A stretch of 64,000 nucleotides of DNA from Maricaulis sp965228215 (GCA_965228215.1 OZ245800.1:930001-994000), one strand, 5' to 3'. Shown: positions 49,962 to 60,894, numbered from the stretch's first letter. The notes: generated by a model not told the origin, from the sequence alone. Numbers and translations are program-made.

Positions 49962-51682
49962 GAGACGGAGTTTTCGCTGAAGCGAAGCAATGCCTGAACC
50001 CGCAAAGCATCTGATCCGAAGCGAGTCTGAAGAAGATCGGCACAGTAGGAATCAAAGCCAGCCCTGCCACCGCGTCTCTCAACGACGCGGAACTCGACAC
50101 CCGCTCTCATCAGATTGCCGTTGAATTGCTCAAGCAAGGTGAGCGTTTCGCGTTTGATTTGGCCGCCGAGCTCAATCCGCTGCCCGGTGCTGGCGATCAA
50201 TCGGTATTTCATCACCAGCTTCCGCTCTCCGTCATTGACGGTACTGTAGCAAGCCGTTTCCACCACACTGATCTCTGTCGCCGTGGCGGTATGCGTCTGA
50301 AGGTCGAGGTAGTTGGACCAGCTGATCCTGTCGTTCTCGAGCAATCGAAAACGGTTCTGATCCACCAGGCTCACCAGAGCGACAAACCCGAGTCCAATAA
50401 TCGCGAGCCGGTAGGAGATTCCCGCGAACTCGCGAAACGCGGTCTGCAAGTATTGTCTGGGCTCCAGGGCCTGGTTAGGCGACACCCGACCCTTGCGCAC
50501 CGCTCGATCAAGGCCGATCAGCAACTGATCCGGTGTCCTCCTCACACCAGACATGGTCATCCATCCGCCACGCACATAGGCGTACTCGGCGAAGCGAGGG
50601 AAGCGGGCGATAATGAACTGACCCACCGGCATGGTTCCGGCAATCCCGAAAAACATGCCGAAAAGCATGGCCAGCATACCCGAACCAAATCGCAGGGCAT
50701 CCGCCGGGGCGGCGTCGTTGAATGGCGCCAGAATCAGGATTCCAACCCCGCCCCACAACGCTCCGATCGCCATCATCAGCATCATCAGAGAAAAGCCCAT
50801 GACCGGGTAAATGAAGGAGAAGGACTTCGGGTACCGAACCTCTTCAATGTACTTGAGAAGCGTATCGAAGTTTTCGTCCAGCCATCGCATTTCCTCGGTG
50901 GACAATGGCCGGGACAATTTCTCCGGATGTGCCGCACCGGCTCGAGAGAATGCCGCCTCCAGAATGGCGATGATGCCGTACACGAAGGCGATCACTCCGA
51001 CCACCAAGACGACATACAACCCGACGGTGGGTAGAAGCTCGTAAACCGCGCTCAGAACTCGATCTTCGGAGATTCGCCGGTCCTGATAGATAGTCAAACG
51101 AACCAGCTGGAAAAAGAAAGCTCCAAGCCCCACCCCGCCCACGACCAATCCCGTTTGCAGAACGGCCTGCAAGATCGAGTAGGCCCAACGCCGGAGAATC
51201 GCGCCGCGGCTTGGAACTGGCTCGGCCCCCAGCGCATATGGATCGATCCGGTTCTCGACGTCCAATTCGGGGTTCGGTTCGGGCGAGGATTTCTCGAATT
51301 TGCTTCCCACGTAGTCGAAATAGAGAACGAGAAGGCCGGCTCCGAGTAGCACAAATGCGAACATCCATACCCGCTCGACTCGAAAATCAAACAGCAATGC
51401 CGCACCGATGACGATGTCGAAAACAGCTATGCCGAACATCAAAAGGCCGGTTGTGAGTGACCCAACAACCGCGAGCACGGAGCTTCTGGGTGTCAAATCC
51501 CTCGACAACCACCAAATGAGAACAGCTATCGCATTTCCAACCAAGAGCGCTCGCAACACCGAGCGCCCTGACGGTCCCAGGCCGGATTGATCAAGAATGG
51601 CGGCAGCCACTGGCTCAACGACCATCGCGAGCCCAAGCAAAACTCCCAGGCCGACTACCAGAATGGCGAGACGCTTACTCAT
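49958..51682 (-). CDS. Polytopic membrane protein of unknown function
   Basis: 574 residues with about ten hydrophobic segments. Those easily seen include LAILVVGLGVLLGLAMVV, VLIWWL, LTTGLLMFGIAVFDIVIGAA, VWMFAFVLLGAGLLVLYF, LQTGLVVGGVGLGAFFFQLV, VGLYVVLVVGVIAFVYGIIA and FIYPVMGFSLMMLMMAIGAL. Between them are soluble stretches, one with a short acidic block (STEEMRWLDENFDTLLKYIE). The C-terminal 120 residues are soluble and include two Cys (VETACYS, SYCADLL). No family is recognised. Nothing in the context (flavoprotein, TerC) suggests a role. Confidence 0.7.
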   Translation of the reverse strand: MSKRLAILVVGLGVLLGLAMVVEPVAAAILDQSGLGPSGRSVLRALLVGNAIAVLIWWLSRDLTPRSSVLAVVGSLTTGLLMFGIAVFDIVIGAALLFDFRVERVWMFAFVLLGAGLLVLYFDYVGSKFEKSSPEPNPELDVENRIDPYALGAEPVPSRGAILRRWAYSILQAVLQTGLVVGGVGLGAFFFQLVRLTIYQDRRISEDRVLSAVYELLPTVGLYVVLVVGVIAFVYGIIAILEAAFSRAGAAHPEKLSRPLSTEEMRWLDENFDTLLKYIEEVRYPKSFSFIYPVMGFSLMMLMMAIGALWGGVGILILAPFNDAAPADALRFGSGMLAMLFGMFFGIAGTMPVGQFIIARFPRFAEYAYVRGGWMTMSGVRRTPDQLLIGLDRAVRKGRVSPNQALEPRQYLQTAFREFAGISYRLAIIGLGFVALVSLVDQNRFRLLENDRISWSNYLDLQTHTATATEISVVETACYSTVNDGERKLVMKYRLIASTGQRIELGGQIKRETLTLLEQFNGNLMRAGVEFRVVERRGGRAGFDSYCADLLQTRFGSDALRVQALLRFSENSVS

Positions 51683-51724
51683 GTAACCACATCAGAATCC
51701 GGCACGCTGGCGCATCGAGATCGT

Positions 51725-52540
51725 TCAATGCTCCTCCGCCTTCGCAGCCGCCTTCGCCTTGCGCCGGCCGCTCGCCATGATGTTGAGCGTTTCGACGAAG
51801 AGCGAGAAGGCGATGGCGAAGTAGAGATAGCCGCGCGGGATGTGGAAACCGAGACCGTCGGCGACCAGGGCAACACCCACCAGGAGGATGAAGCACAGGG
51901 CCAGCATCTTGGCCGTTGCGTGGCGTTGCAGGAATCCGGCGACCGACTTGGCCGAGGCCACCATGATGATGGTGGAGATGACGACAGCCAGCACCATGAC
52001 GGCCAGGCGGATACCTTCGGCACCCTCACCGCCCAAATCGCGGGTCATGCCGACAGCGGTCAGAACGGAGTCGAGCGAGAAGACCATGTTGATGGCCGTC
52101 ATCTGGGTAACCACGATGAACATCGAGGAGACCTTGCCGCCCCCGGTGCCGTGATGCTCGCCCTCGATCGTGTCGTGGATCTCCTCGGTGCCCTTCCAGA
52201 GCAGGAAGAGGCCGCCACCGAAGAGGATGACATCCTCCAGCGTGATCTCCATCAGCACTTCGGGATGATCAGGGTCGGCCAGGCCGGAGAAGATTTCAGG
52301 CAGGGTGAACAGGGTGGCGTGGGTCAGGCCGGTCAGCCAGACCAGCGCGAACAGGAGGACGATCCGCATCGCGGCGCCGGACCAGATACCGATATCCCGG
52401 CCCTTGGCCTGTTTCTCGGCCGGCAGGCGCTGGGCCGCCACCGAGACGAAGACGACATTGTCGACGCCCAGCACCACTTCCAGGAAGGTGAGTGTGAGCA
52501 GCGACATCCAAACCGCTGGTGAGGTCAGGAATTCGACCAT
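51725..52540 (-). CDS. TerC-family integral membrane protein
   Basis: 271 residues with seven to eight helices. The family pattern is clear: LTLTFLEVVLGVDNVVFVSV with conserved Asp in the membrane, VILFGGGLFLLWKGTEEIHD, MTAINMVFSLDSVLTAVGMT, and GVALVADGLGFHIPRGYLYF. TerC proteins are linked to metal (Mn2+) export or tellurite resistance, and this closest form (YoaE/YgdQ-like) is usually of unknown substrate. The C-terminal tail is Lys/Ala-rich. The gene lies 42 bases from the start of the unknown membrane gene. Confidence 0.93.
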   Translation of the reverse strand: MVEFLTSPAVWMSLLTLTFLEVVLGVDNVVFVSVAAQRLPAEKQAKGRDIGIWSGAAMRIVLLFALVWLTGLTHATLFTLPEIFSGLADPDHPEVLMEITLEDVILFGGGLFLLWKGTEEIHDTIEGEHHGTGGGKVSSMFIVVTQMTAINMVFSLDSVLTAVGMTRDLGGEGAEGIRLAVMVLAVVISTIIMVASAKSVAGFLQRHATAKMLALCFILLVGVALVADGLGFHIPRGYLYFAIAFSLFVETLNIMASGRRKAKAAAKAEEH

Positions 52541-52631
52541 GATGCGTCCCCTGTATCGTCTATGCGTCGTCCCAGCCGGCAGACCTAGCCAATCTCGCCG
52601 AGCGTGTCATCCCGATTGATTGCCCGCTGAA

Positions 52632-53810
52632 CTATTCCTCGGCGGGCGTTTCCATGTTGGCAGCCTTCCAGTCCATGGCCCGGCGGACACGCCGCTCGAC
52701 CGAGGGATGGGTGTAGAAGGCGATCTCCTCCCAGACGTGCGGCCGCGGATTGCGGTATTCCGCCGTTTTCACCAGGGCCGAGGCCAGGGCGTCCGGCAGG
52801 CCGACCATTTCCAGCGAATAGACATCCGCCTCGGTCTCGCCCATGCGGGTGACGCTGTTGGAGATCGGCTCGGCCAGCGTGCCCAGAACGGACAGCAGGA
52901 AAAGCAGGACCGGCAGGCTGGAAGCGCTGGCGATATCGCGCTCGGCGCCGAACAGGGCGGCCACGCCCGGGAAGATGCGCGAGGCGATGAAAAAGAACAC
53001 CACCGACAGGAGCGACACCGTGATCACGCCGTACCAGATATGGCCCAACACGTAGTGACCGACTTCATGCCCCGTGACCGCGCGGACCTCGTCCAGCGAG
53101 GCCTCGCCGAGGGCAACATCCGAGATGGCAATCCGCGCCGATGGTCCGATGCCCGCGACATTGGCCGTGAAATTGTTCGATTGCCGTGACCCGTCGAAGA
53201 CAAAGATCCGGTCGGTCGGGATATCCGCCTCGACCGCCATGACCTCCACGGCATCACGCACCTCGCCCTCGGGCAGCGGCTGGTAGTCGTTGAACAGCGG
53301 CATCAGATAGACCGGTGCCAGAAGCATGACCAGCGAGACAGCGAGCGCTGTCAGACCGCCGCCCCAGATCCACCAGGTCTTCTGCGCGTTGCGGATCAGC
53401 AAATAGAGCAGGACCAGGAAGATCGGCAGGATCACCGCACTGACGGCCGTGCCGATGGCCGACTGCATCAGATAATCACCGAGCGCCTGGCTGGTGCGGT
53501 CATACTGGAGCTCGCGCCACCAGCCGGAATAGATCGTCCACGGCAGGGTGATCAGGGTCGAGACGAGGACATAGACCAGTCCGATCAGATAGACGCCGAT
53601 ATTCGATTTCTGGCCGAACCGCGCCTCGATGCCCTTCAGCCAGCCGAGCCTGACGATCAGCCAGGCGACGATCGCGCCGACGGCCAGCCCGCCCAGCAGC
53701 AGCCAGTGATTGCCTGTCGTGTAGGACGCGGCGCGTTCCAGCGCCTCCGGGCCCAGCCCGTCGATATAGGCGCGCGTGGCCTCCGCAGGATCAAATCCGG
53801 TCGGTGTCAT
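52632..53810 (-). CDS. M48-family (Ste24-like) zinc metalloprotease
   Basis: 392 residues with about seven membrane segments. The zinc motif is VTGHEVGHYVLGH (HExxH with a further Glu in GETEADVYSLEM). RIFVFDGSRQSNNFTANVAG and HPSVERRVRRAMDW are typical of the CAAX-protease/Ste24 group. In bacteria such enzymes degrade membrane proteins. It is transcribed alone, about 90 bases from terC on one side and 55 bases from priA on the other. Confidence 0.93.
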   Translation of the reverse strand: MTPTGFDPAEATRAYIDGLGPEALERAASYTTGNHWLLLGGLAVGAIVAWLIVRLGWLKGIEARFGQKSNIGVYLIGLVYVLVSTLITLPWTIYSGWWRELQYDRTSQALGDYLMQSAIGTAVSAVILPIFLVLLYLLIRNAQKTWWIWGGGLTALAVSLVMLLAPVYLMPLFNDYQPLPEGEVRDAVEVMAVEADIPTDRIFVFDGSRQSNNFTANVAGIGPSARIAISDVALGEASLDEVRAVTGHEVGHYVLGHIWYGVITVSLLSVVFFFIASRIFPGVAALFGAERDIASASSLPVLLFLLSVLGTLAEPISNSVTRMGETEADVYSLEMVGLPDALASALVKTAEYRNPRPHVWEEIAFYTHPSVERRVRRAMDWKAANMETPAEE

Positions 53811-53865
53811 CCCTGTCTCCCCAAGCTTTGGTATTTCAGTCCCTGCGTCCAGCTTAGCGGTCGCG

Positions 53866-56040
53866 TCAGATAAAACTATAGGGCTCGATATCGATCGATA
53901 CGCGGACCGAGGCCGGGGTTTTCACCCGCGACTTCCAGGCGCGCATATAGGCCGAGATGTCGATGCCCTTGTCGGCCCGCACCAGAATGCGCCGGCGATG
54001 CCAGCCGCGCACCAGCGCGCGGGGCGGTTCGGCCGGGCCCCAGATCTCGACCCCTTCGGTGAAGGGCGCTGCGGCCGCCCAGGCCTTTGAGGTTTCATCG
54101 ACCGCCTTGGGGTTCATCGCCATGAACCCGACCGATGCCATACGCCCGAAGGGCGGCAGGCCCAGCGCCTCGCGGGCCATAATCTCCGTCTCGAGGAAGG
54201 CCTCGCGATCACCCGCGACAAGCGCCTGTATGGCCTCGTGCTCAGGCTGGTGGGTTTGCAGCAGGGCGCGTCCGGGACGTTCCGCACGACCGGCACGGCC
54301 CGCCGCCTGGACCAGGGTCTGGAAGGTCCGCTCCCCGGCCCTCGGATCGCCACCGGCCAGGCCAAGATCCGCGTCGACGACACCGACCAGCGTCAGATTT
54401 GGGAAGTTATGGCCCTTCGCCGCGATCTGGGTGCCGACCATGATGTCGATCTCGCCGCGCTCCATCGCCGCGACGATCTCCGCACCCGACTGGCTGTCGG
54501 AGGAATAGATCTCCACCCGCGCGTCAGGAAAGAGATGGCGCGCCTCTTCGGCGACGCGTTCCACGCCCGGCCCGATACTGGTGAGACTGTCCTCGGCACC
54601 GCATTCCGGGCAGGCCTTGGGCTTGGGCATGGAGAAGCCGGTAACATGGCAAACCAGGCGACCCGTGTATTTGTGCTCGACCAGATAGGACTGGGTGTCC
54701 GGCGACATCATGCGATGCCCGCAGGACCGGCACAGGACGAGCGGCGCATAACCGCGCCGATTGAGATAGAGCAGGCTCTGCTCGCCGCGCTCATAGGTCT
54801 CGGCCATCGCCTGGATCAGCGGCGGCGACAACCATCGCCCGCCTTCGGCCGGAGTTTCCCTCAGATCGATCGTGCCGACCTCAGGCAGAACCGCCATGCC
54901 CGGACGGGCCGGCAGGCGGACATGCACATAGCGCCCGGCCTGGGCATTGTTGAGGCTTTCCAGCGACGGCGTCGCCGAGGCGAGAACCACCATCGCCTTT
55001 TCCAGTTTCGCTCTCACCACGGCGAGATCGCGGGCCTGGTAGGGCGTGCCCTCATCCTGCTTGTAGGTCGGGTCGTGTTCCTCATCGACAATGATGAGAC
55101 GAAGCTTCGTGAAAGGCAGGAACAGTGCCGAGCGCGCGCCGACCACGATCCGCGCGCGACCCTCCACAACTTCACGCCAGCAGCGGCGCCGGGCCTTGGG
55201 GCCGGCCGCGGAATGCCAGAGCGCGGGGGCCGCGCCGAAACGTTTCTCAAAGCGCGACAGCACGGCCTCGGTCAGGGCAATTTCCGGCAGCATGATCAGG
55301 ATCTGGGCCTCGGGATCCTCGCGCAGGACCTCGGCGATCGCCTCGAAATAGACCTCGGTCTTGCCCGAGCCCGTAACCCCGTCGAGCAGCGCAGCCTGGA
55401 AACCGCCCGCCTTCACAAGCCGCCGCAGGACACCCCCGGCCTCGGCCTGGAGCGCTGTCAGGGCCAGGCCCTCGCGGTCCGGGTCCGGCACGTCATAGGG
55501 CGGATCGGTGGGGCGGGTGATCGAGCGCAACGCTCCGGTTTCAGCCAGGCCTTTCACCACGCCCGACGACACCCCAGCGGCCTTGGCAAGTTCGGCAGCG
55601 CTTGCCTCCCCGATCTCCTCGGCGACGGCGAGGAGTTTCTCGCGCGCGGCAGTCAGGCGAGGCGGTGTCTCGCCGGTCACGGAATAACGCGTCTCCATGG
55701 GCGACGGGCGCAAGGCCTCGCTGGAGCGCAGTACGGATCTCAGGATAATGCCCGGCGGCTGGATCAGATAGCGCGCAATCCAGTCGACGAAATCTCGCGT
55801 ACCTGCCGGAAGCGGTCCGCCGCCATAGACCGCCTCGACCAGTTTGAGCTTGCGATCACCGTCATTCGGTTTGATCTGCCAGACCACACCGCGCGCCGAG
55901 CGCTTGCCCAGCGGTGCCACGACATGATCGCCCGGATGCAGATCCATGCCCGGCGGGACCTCGTAGTCGAAGGCCTCGGGCAGGGGCATCGGGAACATGA
56001 TGCTCGCGCAGAATTCGGATTTCGCGTTGGTGTCAGACAC
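53866..56040 (-). CDS. priA: Primosomal protein N' (replication restart helicase PriA)
   Basis: 724 residues from GTG 56040, chosen because the PriA N-terminus (IMFPMPLPEAFDYEVPPGMD) follows shortly; no strong ribosome-binding site is visible. Helicase motifs: LLDGVTGSGKTEVYFEAI, VVGARSALFLPFTKL, DEEHDPTYKQDEGTPY, VLASATPSLESL. The zinc region keeps only CRSC and CPEC: the two inner pairs are SPDT and CHVTG. The same reduction is, as I recall, usual in alphaproteobacteria. It reloads DnaB at stalled forks. Divergent from the DUF484 gene. Confidence 0.94.
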   Translation of the reverse strand: MSDTNAKSEFCASIMFPMPLPEAFDYEVPPGMDLHPGDHVVAPLGKRSARGVVWQIKPNDGDRKLKLVEAVYGGGPLPAGTRDFVDWIARYLIQPPGIILRSVLRSSEALRPSPMETRYSVTGETPPRLTAAREKLLAVAEEIGEASAAELAKAAGVSSGVVKGLAETGALRSITRPTDPPYDVPDPDREGLALTALQAEAGGVLRRLVKAGGFQAALLDGVTGSGKTEVYFEAIAEVLREDPEAQILIMLPEIALTEAVLSRFEKRFGAAPALWHSAAGPKARRRCWREVVEGRARIVVGARSALFLPFTKLRLIIVDEEHDPTYKQDEGTPYQARDLAVVRAKLEKAMVVLASATPSLESLNNAQAGRYVHVRLPARPGMAVLPEVGTIDLRETPAEGGRWLSPPLIQAMAETYERGEQSLLYLNRRGYAPLVLCRSCGHRMMSPDTQSYLVEHKYTGRLVCHVTGFSMPKPKACPECGAEDSLTSIGPGVERVAEEARHLFPDARVEIYSSDSQSGAEIVAAMERGEIDIMVGTQIAAKGHNFPNLTLVGVVDADLGLAGGDPRAGERTFQTLVQAAGRAGRAERPGRALLQTHQPEHEAIQALVAGDREAFLETEIMAREALGLPPFGRMASVGFMAMNPKAVDETSKAWAAAAPFTEGVEIWGPAEPPRALVRGWHRRRILVRADKGIDISAYMRAWKSRVKTPASVRVSIDIEPYSFI

Positions 56041-56119
56041 AGGGCATGATGATGACAGTGATTCGGATCGCGCCGGAGACAGTGCCATGGCGCGGCTGTG
56101 AAAAAAGGGACATTTCCGC

Positions 56120-56806
56120 ATGACGGCCACTCTGGATGACGACACGCTGACGACCGTCGATGCCGATGCGGTCCGCGCCTATCTGACGGCCAACCCCGAT
56201 TTCGTGCGGGAAGATGCCGAACTCTTCGCCCTCATCGCCGACCAGGATGCCGGAGACGGCGTCGTCGATCTCGGATCCGCTGCTCGCGAGAAACTCCTGG
56301 TCGAATTGCGCCAGCTCAAGGCGCTCAATGAAGGCATTGTGGAAACGGCACGCGCCAATCTGGCGACCCAGTCCCAGGTCCACATGGCCGTGCTCGCCCT
56401 GCTCGAGGCCGATAATCTCGCTGCGCTCGACAAGAAAGTGGCCGGTCGTGTCGCCGGTGCGCTGGGTGTCGATATCTGCCGAGTCTTCATCGAGGAACAC
56501 GCTCCGCTCAAGGATGCCGAAGCCATCCGCCCGACCTCGGCCGGTTTCGTCGCCGATGTTCTGGACCAAAAGGTCGAACGCCTCGGACCGGTCATGGAAC
56601 GCAATGCCCACGCCCTCTACGGCCCACAGGGCGCCCGGGTGAAATCCGAAGCGATCGTGCGACTGGACTTCCACGGCCATGATGGCCTGCTGGCCCTCGC
56701 CGCGCGCGATCCCAACCTGTTCCAGAGCGGACAGGGGACCGAACTGCTCAACTTCATGGCCCGCGTGCTCGAGAGGCTGATCGCCCGATGGATGCACGAG
56801 AGCTGA
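56120..56806 (+). CDS. DUF484-family protein
   Basis: 228 residues. Pattern: VRAYLTANPDFVREDAELFA, KLLVELRQLKALNEGIVETA, then a GAF-like domain (CRVFIEEHAPLKDAEAIRPT; LGPVMERNAHALYG; EAIVRLDFHGHDGLLALAAR). The GAF-like fold suggests ligand sensing, but the function of DUF484 is unknown. It overlaps xerC by 19 bases, a widespread arrangement, so co-translation and a link to chromosome dimer resolution are likely. Confidence 0.93.
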   Translation: MTATLDDDTLTTVDADAVRAYLTANPDFVREDAELFALIADQDAGDGVVDLGSAAREKLLVELRQLKALNEGIVETARANLATQSQVHMAVLALLEADNLAALDKKVAGRVAGALGVDICRVFIEEHAPLKDAEAIRPTSAGFVADVLDQKVERLGPVMERNAHALYGPQGARVKSEAIVRLDFHGHDGLLALAARDPNLFQSGQGTELLNFMARVLERLIARWMHES

Positions 56807-57732
56807 AGACCACATTCCGTGAAGCCCGCGAGGCCTTCCTCGCCCACCTGTCCGGCGAACGCCGGCTGAGCGCGCGCACTGTCGATGCCTATTCGCGCGA
56901 TCTCGACGGTTTCGGCGATTTTCTCGCCGAGCACCTGGCGCGGCTGCCTGAGTTGGCCGATCTCGCGGAACTGAAAGCCGCAGATTTCCGCGCCTATATG
57001 GCGCAGCGCCGGCGCGGCCGCGATGGCGTTTCGGCGCGCACGCTCGCGCGCGGCCTGTCGGCCATCCGGACCTTCTATGCCTATTTGCACCGCCGCTGGG
57101 GCCTGGAGAATGCCGCGCTGGAACTGGTCGAGGCGCCCCGGATCGACCGGGCCAAGCCGAAGCCCATCAGCGAAACCGGTACGCAGCGCCTGCTGGAGGA
57201 AACCCGCGAGATGGGGCAGTCGGACTGGGTCCAGGCCCGCGATCTCGCCGTGCTCAGCCTGCTCTATGGCTGTGGATTGCGGATCTCCGAAGCCCTCGCC
57301 CTGACCGGCCGGGACCACCCGCTGCCTTCCTCACTGCGCATCGCCGGCAAGGGCGGCAAGACCCGGATCGTGCCTGTGCTGCCCGCAGTGGCGGACGCGG
57401 TCACGGCCTATGTCGATGCCTGCCCGTTTGATCTGGAGGCCGGCGAGCCACTCTTCCGCGGCGTACGCGGAGGCGCGCTGGGCGCGCGGAGTATCCAGAA
57501 GTCCATGCAGATTCTGCGCAGCCGGCTTGGATTGGCCCCATCCGCGACACCGCACGCGCTCAGGCATTCCTTTGCCACGCACCTGCTGGCCAATGGCGGG
57601 GATTTGCGTGCGATCCAGGAATTGCTCGGCCATGCCAGCCTCTCCACCACGCAGATCTATGCCGAGGTGGAATCCTCGCGGCTTCTGGCGGCCTATGACG
57701 CCGCTCACCCGCGCTCGCGCAAGGCTCGCTGA
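56788..57732 (+). CDS. xerC: Tyrosine recombinase XerC
   Basis: 314 residues with an N-terminal SAM-like domain (LSARTVDAYSRDLDGFGDFL) and a catalytic domain. The conserved Arg is in YGCGLRISEALALT, the Lys in IAGKGGKTRIVPVL, the box HALRHSFATHLLANGGD, the second His in LLGHASLSTTQIYAEV, and the Tyr nucleophile in the same segment. It works with XerD at dif to resolve chromosome dimers. It is next to DUF484 and priA, as in related alphaproteobacteria, which argues against a phage integrase. Confidence 0.93.
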   Translation: MDARELKTTFREAREAFLAHLSGERRLSARTVDAYSRDLDGFGDFLAEHLARLPELADLAELKAADFRAYMAQRRRGRDGVSARTLARGLSAIRTFYAYLHRRWGLENAALELVEAPRIDRAKPKPISETGTQRLLEETREMGQSDWVQARDLAVLSLLYGCGLRISEALALTGRDHPLPSSLRIAGKGGKTRIVPVLPAVADAVTAYVDACPFDLEAGEPLFRGVRGGALGARSIQKSMQILRSRLGLAPSATPHALRHSFATHLLANGGDLRAIQELLGHASLSTTQIYAEVESSRLLAAYDAAHPRSRKAR

Positions 57733-57791
57733 TCCAGCAACACCCCGGGCCCTCCAGACTTACTGATTGATTTCACTCAGATTTGCACTGC

Positions 57792-57820
57792 TTGATTTCC
57801 AGACAAACTCACGATACTTT
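57792..57820 (+). promoter_or_regulatory. Promoter of the membrane protein/HTH gene pair
   Basis: TTGATT (57792-57797) and TACTTT (57815-57820) with a 17-base spacer fit a housekeeping promoter. GAGGAG at 57837-57842 is the ribosome-binding site for the ATG at 57849. Confidence 0.6.
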
Positions 57821-57848
57821 GTTTTTCAAAGTTCTTGAGGAGATTCAG

Positions 57849-58460
57849 ATGTCGAACGAAGCCGATCTCGCCTATCTGCGTGAAATCGCCGAATCCGGCC
57901 AGAAGGCCGCCTCGCTGGGTGGCCGTTTCTTCCTCTGGTGGGGCGGATTGGGAACCCTGGCCCTGCTTGCACACTACGCTGTCCTGGCCGGCATGATTGG
58001 CAGCGAACCGGCCCAGGTCGGATTTGTCTGGCTGGTCTTCGGTGTCGTCGGCGGGATCGGATCGGCCTTCCTCGGTCGAGGCCTCGCGCGCAAACCGGGC
58101 ACCGGATCGGTCTCGAACCGCGCGGAACGCGCCGTATGGAATGGTTCATCCTTCACGATCGTGGCCTATGTCGCCGGAACGGTGGTCGCAAATGTAACCG
58201 GCCGGAGCGATGTGATCATTTTCGACACCATCCCGCTGGTGGCATTCGGCGGGTACGGCATCGCCTTCTGGGCCACGGCTGCCATGGGTGGCGCGGGCTG
58301 GCAGCGCCTGCTCGCCATCGGATCGTGGGCCGTCCTGATCGCCGGCACATTCTTCGTCGGACGGCCGGAACTCTATCTTCTCTGCGCAGCTGGTGTATTC
58401 CTGCTTTCCTTCCTGCCAGGTCTCTATCTTCTGCGCCAGGAACCGGCCGCGGAGCAGTAG
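57849..58460 (+). CDS. Six-helix membrane protein of unknown function
   Basis: 203 residues. A charged N-terminus (NEADLAYLREIAESGQKAAS) is followed by hydrophobic segments GGRFFLWWGGLGTLALLAHY, VGFVWLVFGVVGGIGSAFL, FTIVAYVAGTVVANVTG, IPLVAFGGYGIAFWAT, LLAIGSWAVLIAGTFFVG and LYLLCAAGVFLLSFLPGLYL. No known family is recognised. It is 3 bases before an HTH regulator gene in the same direction; such membrane protein/regulator pairs often work together. Confidence 0.7.
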   Translation: MSNEADLAYLREIAESGQKAASLGGRFFLWWGGLGTLALLAHYAVLAGMIGSEPAQVGFVWLVFGVVGGIGSAFLGRGLARKPGTGSVSNRAERAVWNGSSFTIVAYVAGTVVANVTGRSDVIIFDTIPLVAFGGYGIAFWATAAMGGAGWQRLLAIGSWAVLIAGTFFVGRPELYLLCAAGVFLLSFLPGLYLLRQEPAAEQ

Positions 58461-58463
58461 ATC

Positions 58464-58760
58464 ATGGCGGAAGACTTCGATGCCGCGGCGCTTGATGATG
58501 CGATCCACGGCAAGCTGCGACTGGGATTGATGGCTTATCTGTCCTCGGTCACCACAGCGACCTTCACCGAGCTCAAGCAGAAGACGGGTGCCAGTGACGG
58601 CAATCTGTCCGTCCATCTGCGCAAGCTGGAAAACGCGGGTTATGTCGAGATCAGCAAGAGTTTCGTCGACCGGAAGCCGCAAACCCGGGCAGGCCTGACC
58701 GACAACGGGCGAGCCGCGTGGATCGCCTATCTCGACCAGTTGCGCGGTCTGCTGAGCTGA
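58464..58760 (+). CDS. Winged-helix transcriptional regulator (HTH_34/ArsR-like)
   Basis: 98 residues. The winged-helix motif runs GKLRLGLMAYLSSVTTATFT, ELKQKTGASDGNLSVHLRKL, ENAGYVEISKSFVDRKPQTR, and the wing is followed by LTDNGRAAWIAYLDQL. It matches the small winged-helix family PF13601 pattern known to me. There are no metal-binding cysteines. It is paired with the membrane protein just upstream and probably regulates their shared promoter at 57792. Confidence 0.86.
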   Translation: MAEDFDAAALDDAIHGKLRLGLMAYLSSVTTATFTELKQKTGASDGNLSVHLRKLENAGYVEISKSFVDRKPQTRAGLTDNGRAAWIAYLDQLRGLLS

Positions 58761-58761
58761 T

Positions 58762-59283
58762 CTAGCTGCGCTGGTGGCGGAAGAGGCATTCCCCGGCCGG
58801 CGCACCCTCCAGCTGGACAAATCCAGCCTTCTCGAGCACGCGCTGGGCCGCGATACCGTCTTCCGGCGTCCGGGCGCGAATGGACCCGACTCGCTCGTCC
58901 GAATAGGCCCAGTCGAGTAGCGCGACCACACCTTCGGTCGCCAGGCCCTGCTCGCGATAGGAGAGCAGCATTGAATAGCCGATCTCCACCTCGCCGTCGC
59001 TATCCGGCGGACCGGAGAAACCTCCGAGTCCGACAAGGCGATTCATCACCGGTGAGATATAGGCCCAGGCAAACCAGCCGGTTTCGCCCGGGTGGGAAGC
59101 GAGACGGTCACGCATGTTTTCAAGCGTGTGCCCGACTGCCAGCTCCGGCGGCCAGGACGGTTCGAACTCAACCCCGAGCGCGTCGAAAAAGCGATTGCGG
59201 TCCGAGATCTGCCAATTGGCCAGATCATCGGTCAGCGAAACCAGTCTCATGCGCGTGGTTTCGATCTCTAGCGGTCGTGACAT
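58762..59283 (-). CDS. GNAT-family N-acetyltransferase
   Basis: 173 residues from ATG 59283 (MSRPLEIETTRMRLVSLTDD); the open frame upstream is not GNAT-like. Family pattern: the acetyl-CoA loop EIGYSMLLSYREQGLATEGV and the C-terminal GIAAQRVLEKAGFVQLEG. WPPELAVGHTLENMRDRL is typical of RimJ-type members. The substrate is unknown. It is convergent with the HTH gene, with 1 base between them. Confidence 0.86.
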   Translation of the reverse strand: MSRPLEIETTRMRLVSLTDDLANWQISDRNRFFDALGVEFEPSWPPELAVGHTLENMRDRLASHPGETGWFAWAYISPVMNRLVGLGGFSGPPDSDGEVEIGYSMLLSYREQGLATEGVVALLDWAYSDERVGSIRARTPEDGIAAQRVLEKAGFVQLEGAPAGECLFRHQRS

Positions 59284-59490
59284 TACACAGCTTTCCACAA
59301 TCGCAGCCCCGCCGGCAGACCTGTCGGCCGGCTTGTCCTCCAGCAGCTTATGCCTGAATCGGAATCGCTTGTCCGTTGAAAATCTTGTGAAGCTTGCAGC
59401 CATATCGGGGCGCGCCTTCCATCGCACCACCCCCCGGGGTTTCCCGCCGGTTGCAGTATAGCACAGATGACGGTGTGACGCGCGGCCGGC

Positions 59491-60894
<1,404 letters not shown>

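Noticed and set aside
54238..56049. 603-codon open frame antisense to priA
   Set aside because: No similarity pattern, overlaps a certain gene over its whole length, low-complexity Arg/Gln/His composition.
56788..57732. Tyrosine recombinase as an integrase of a mobile element
   Set aside because: Length, motifs and the DUF484-priA neighbourhood indicate chromosomal XerC.
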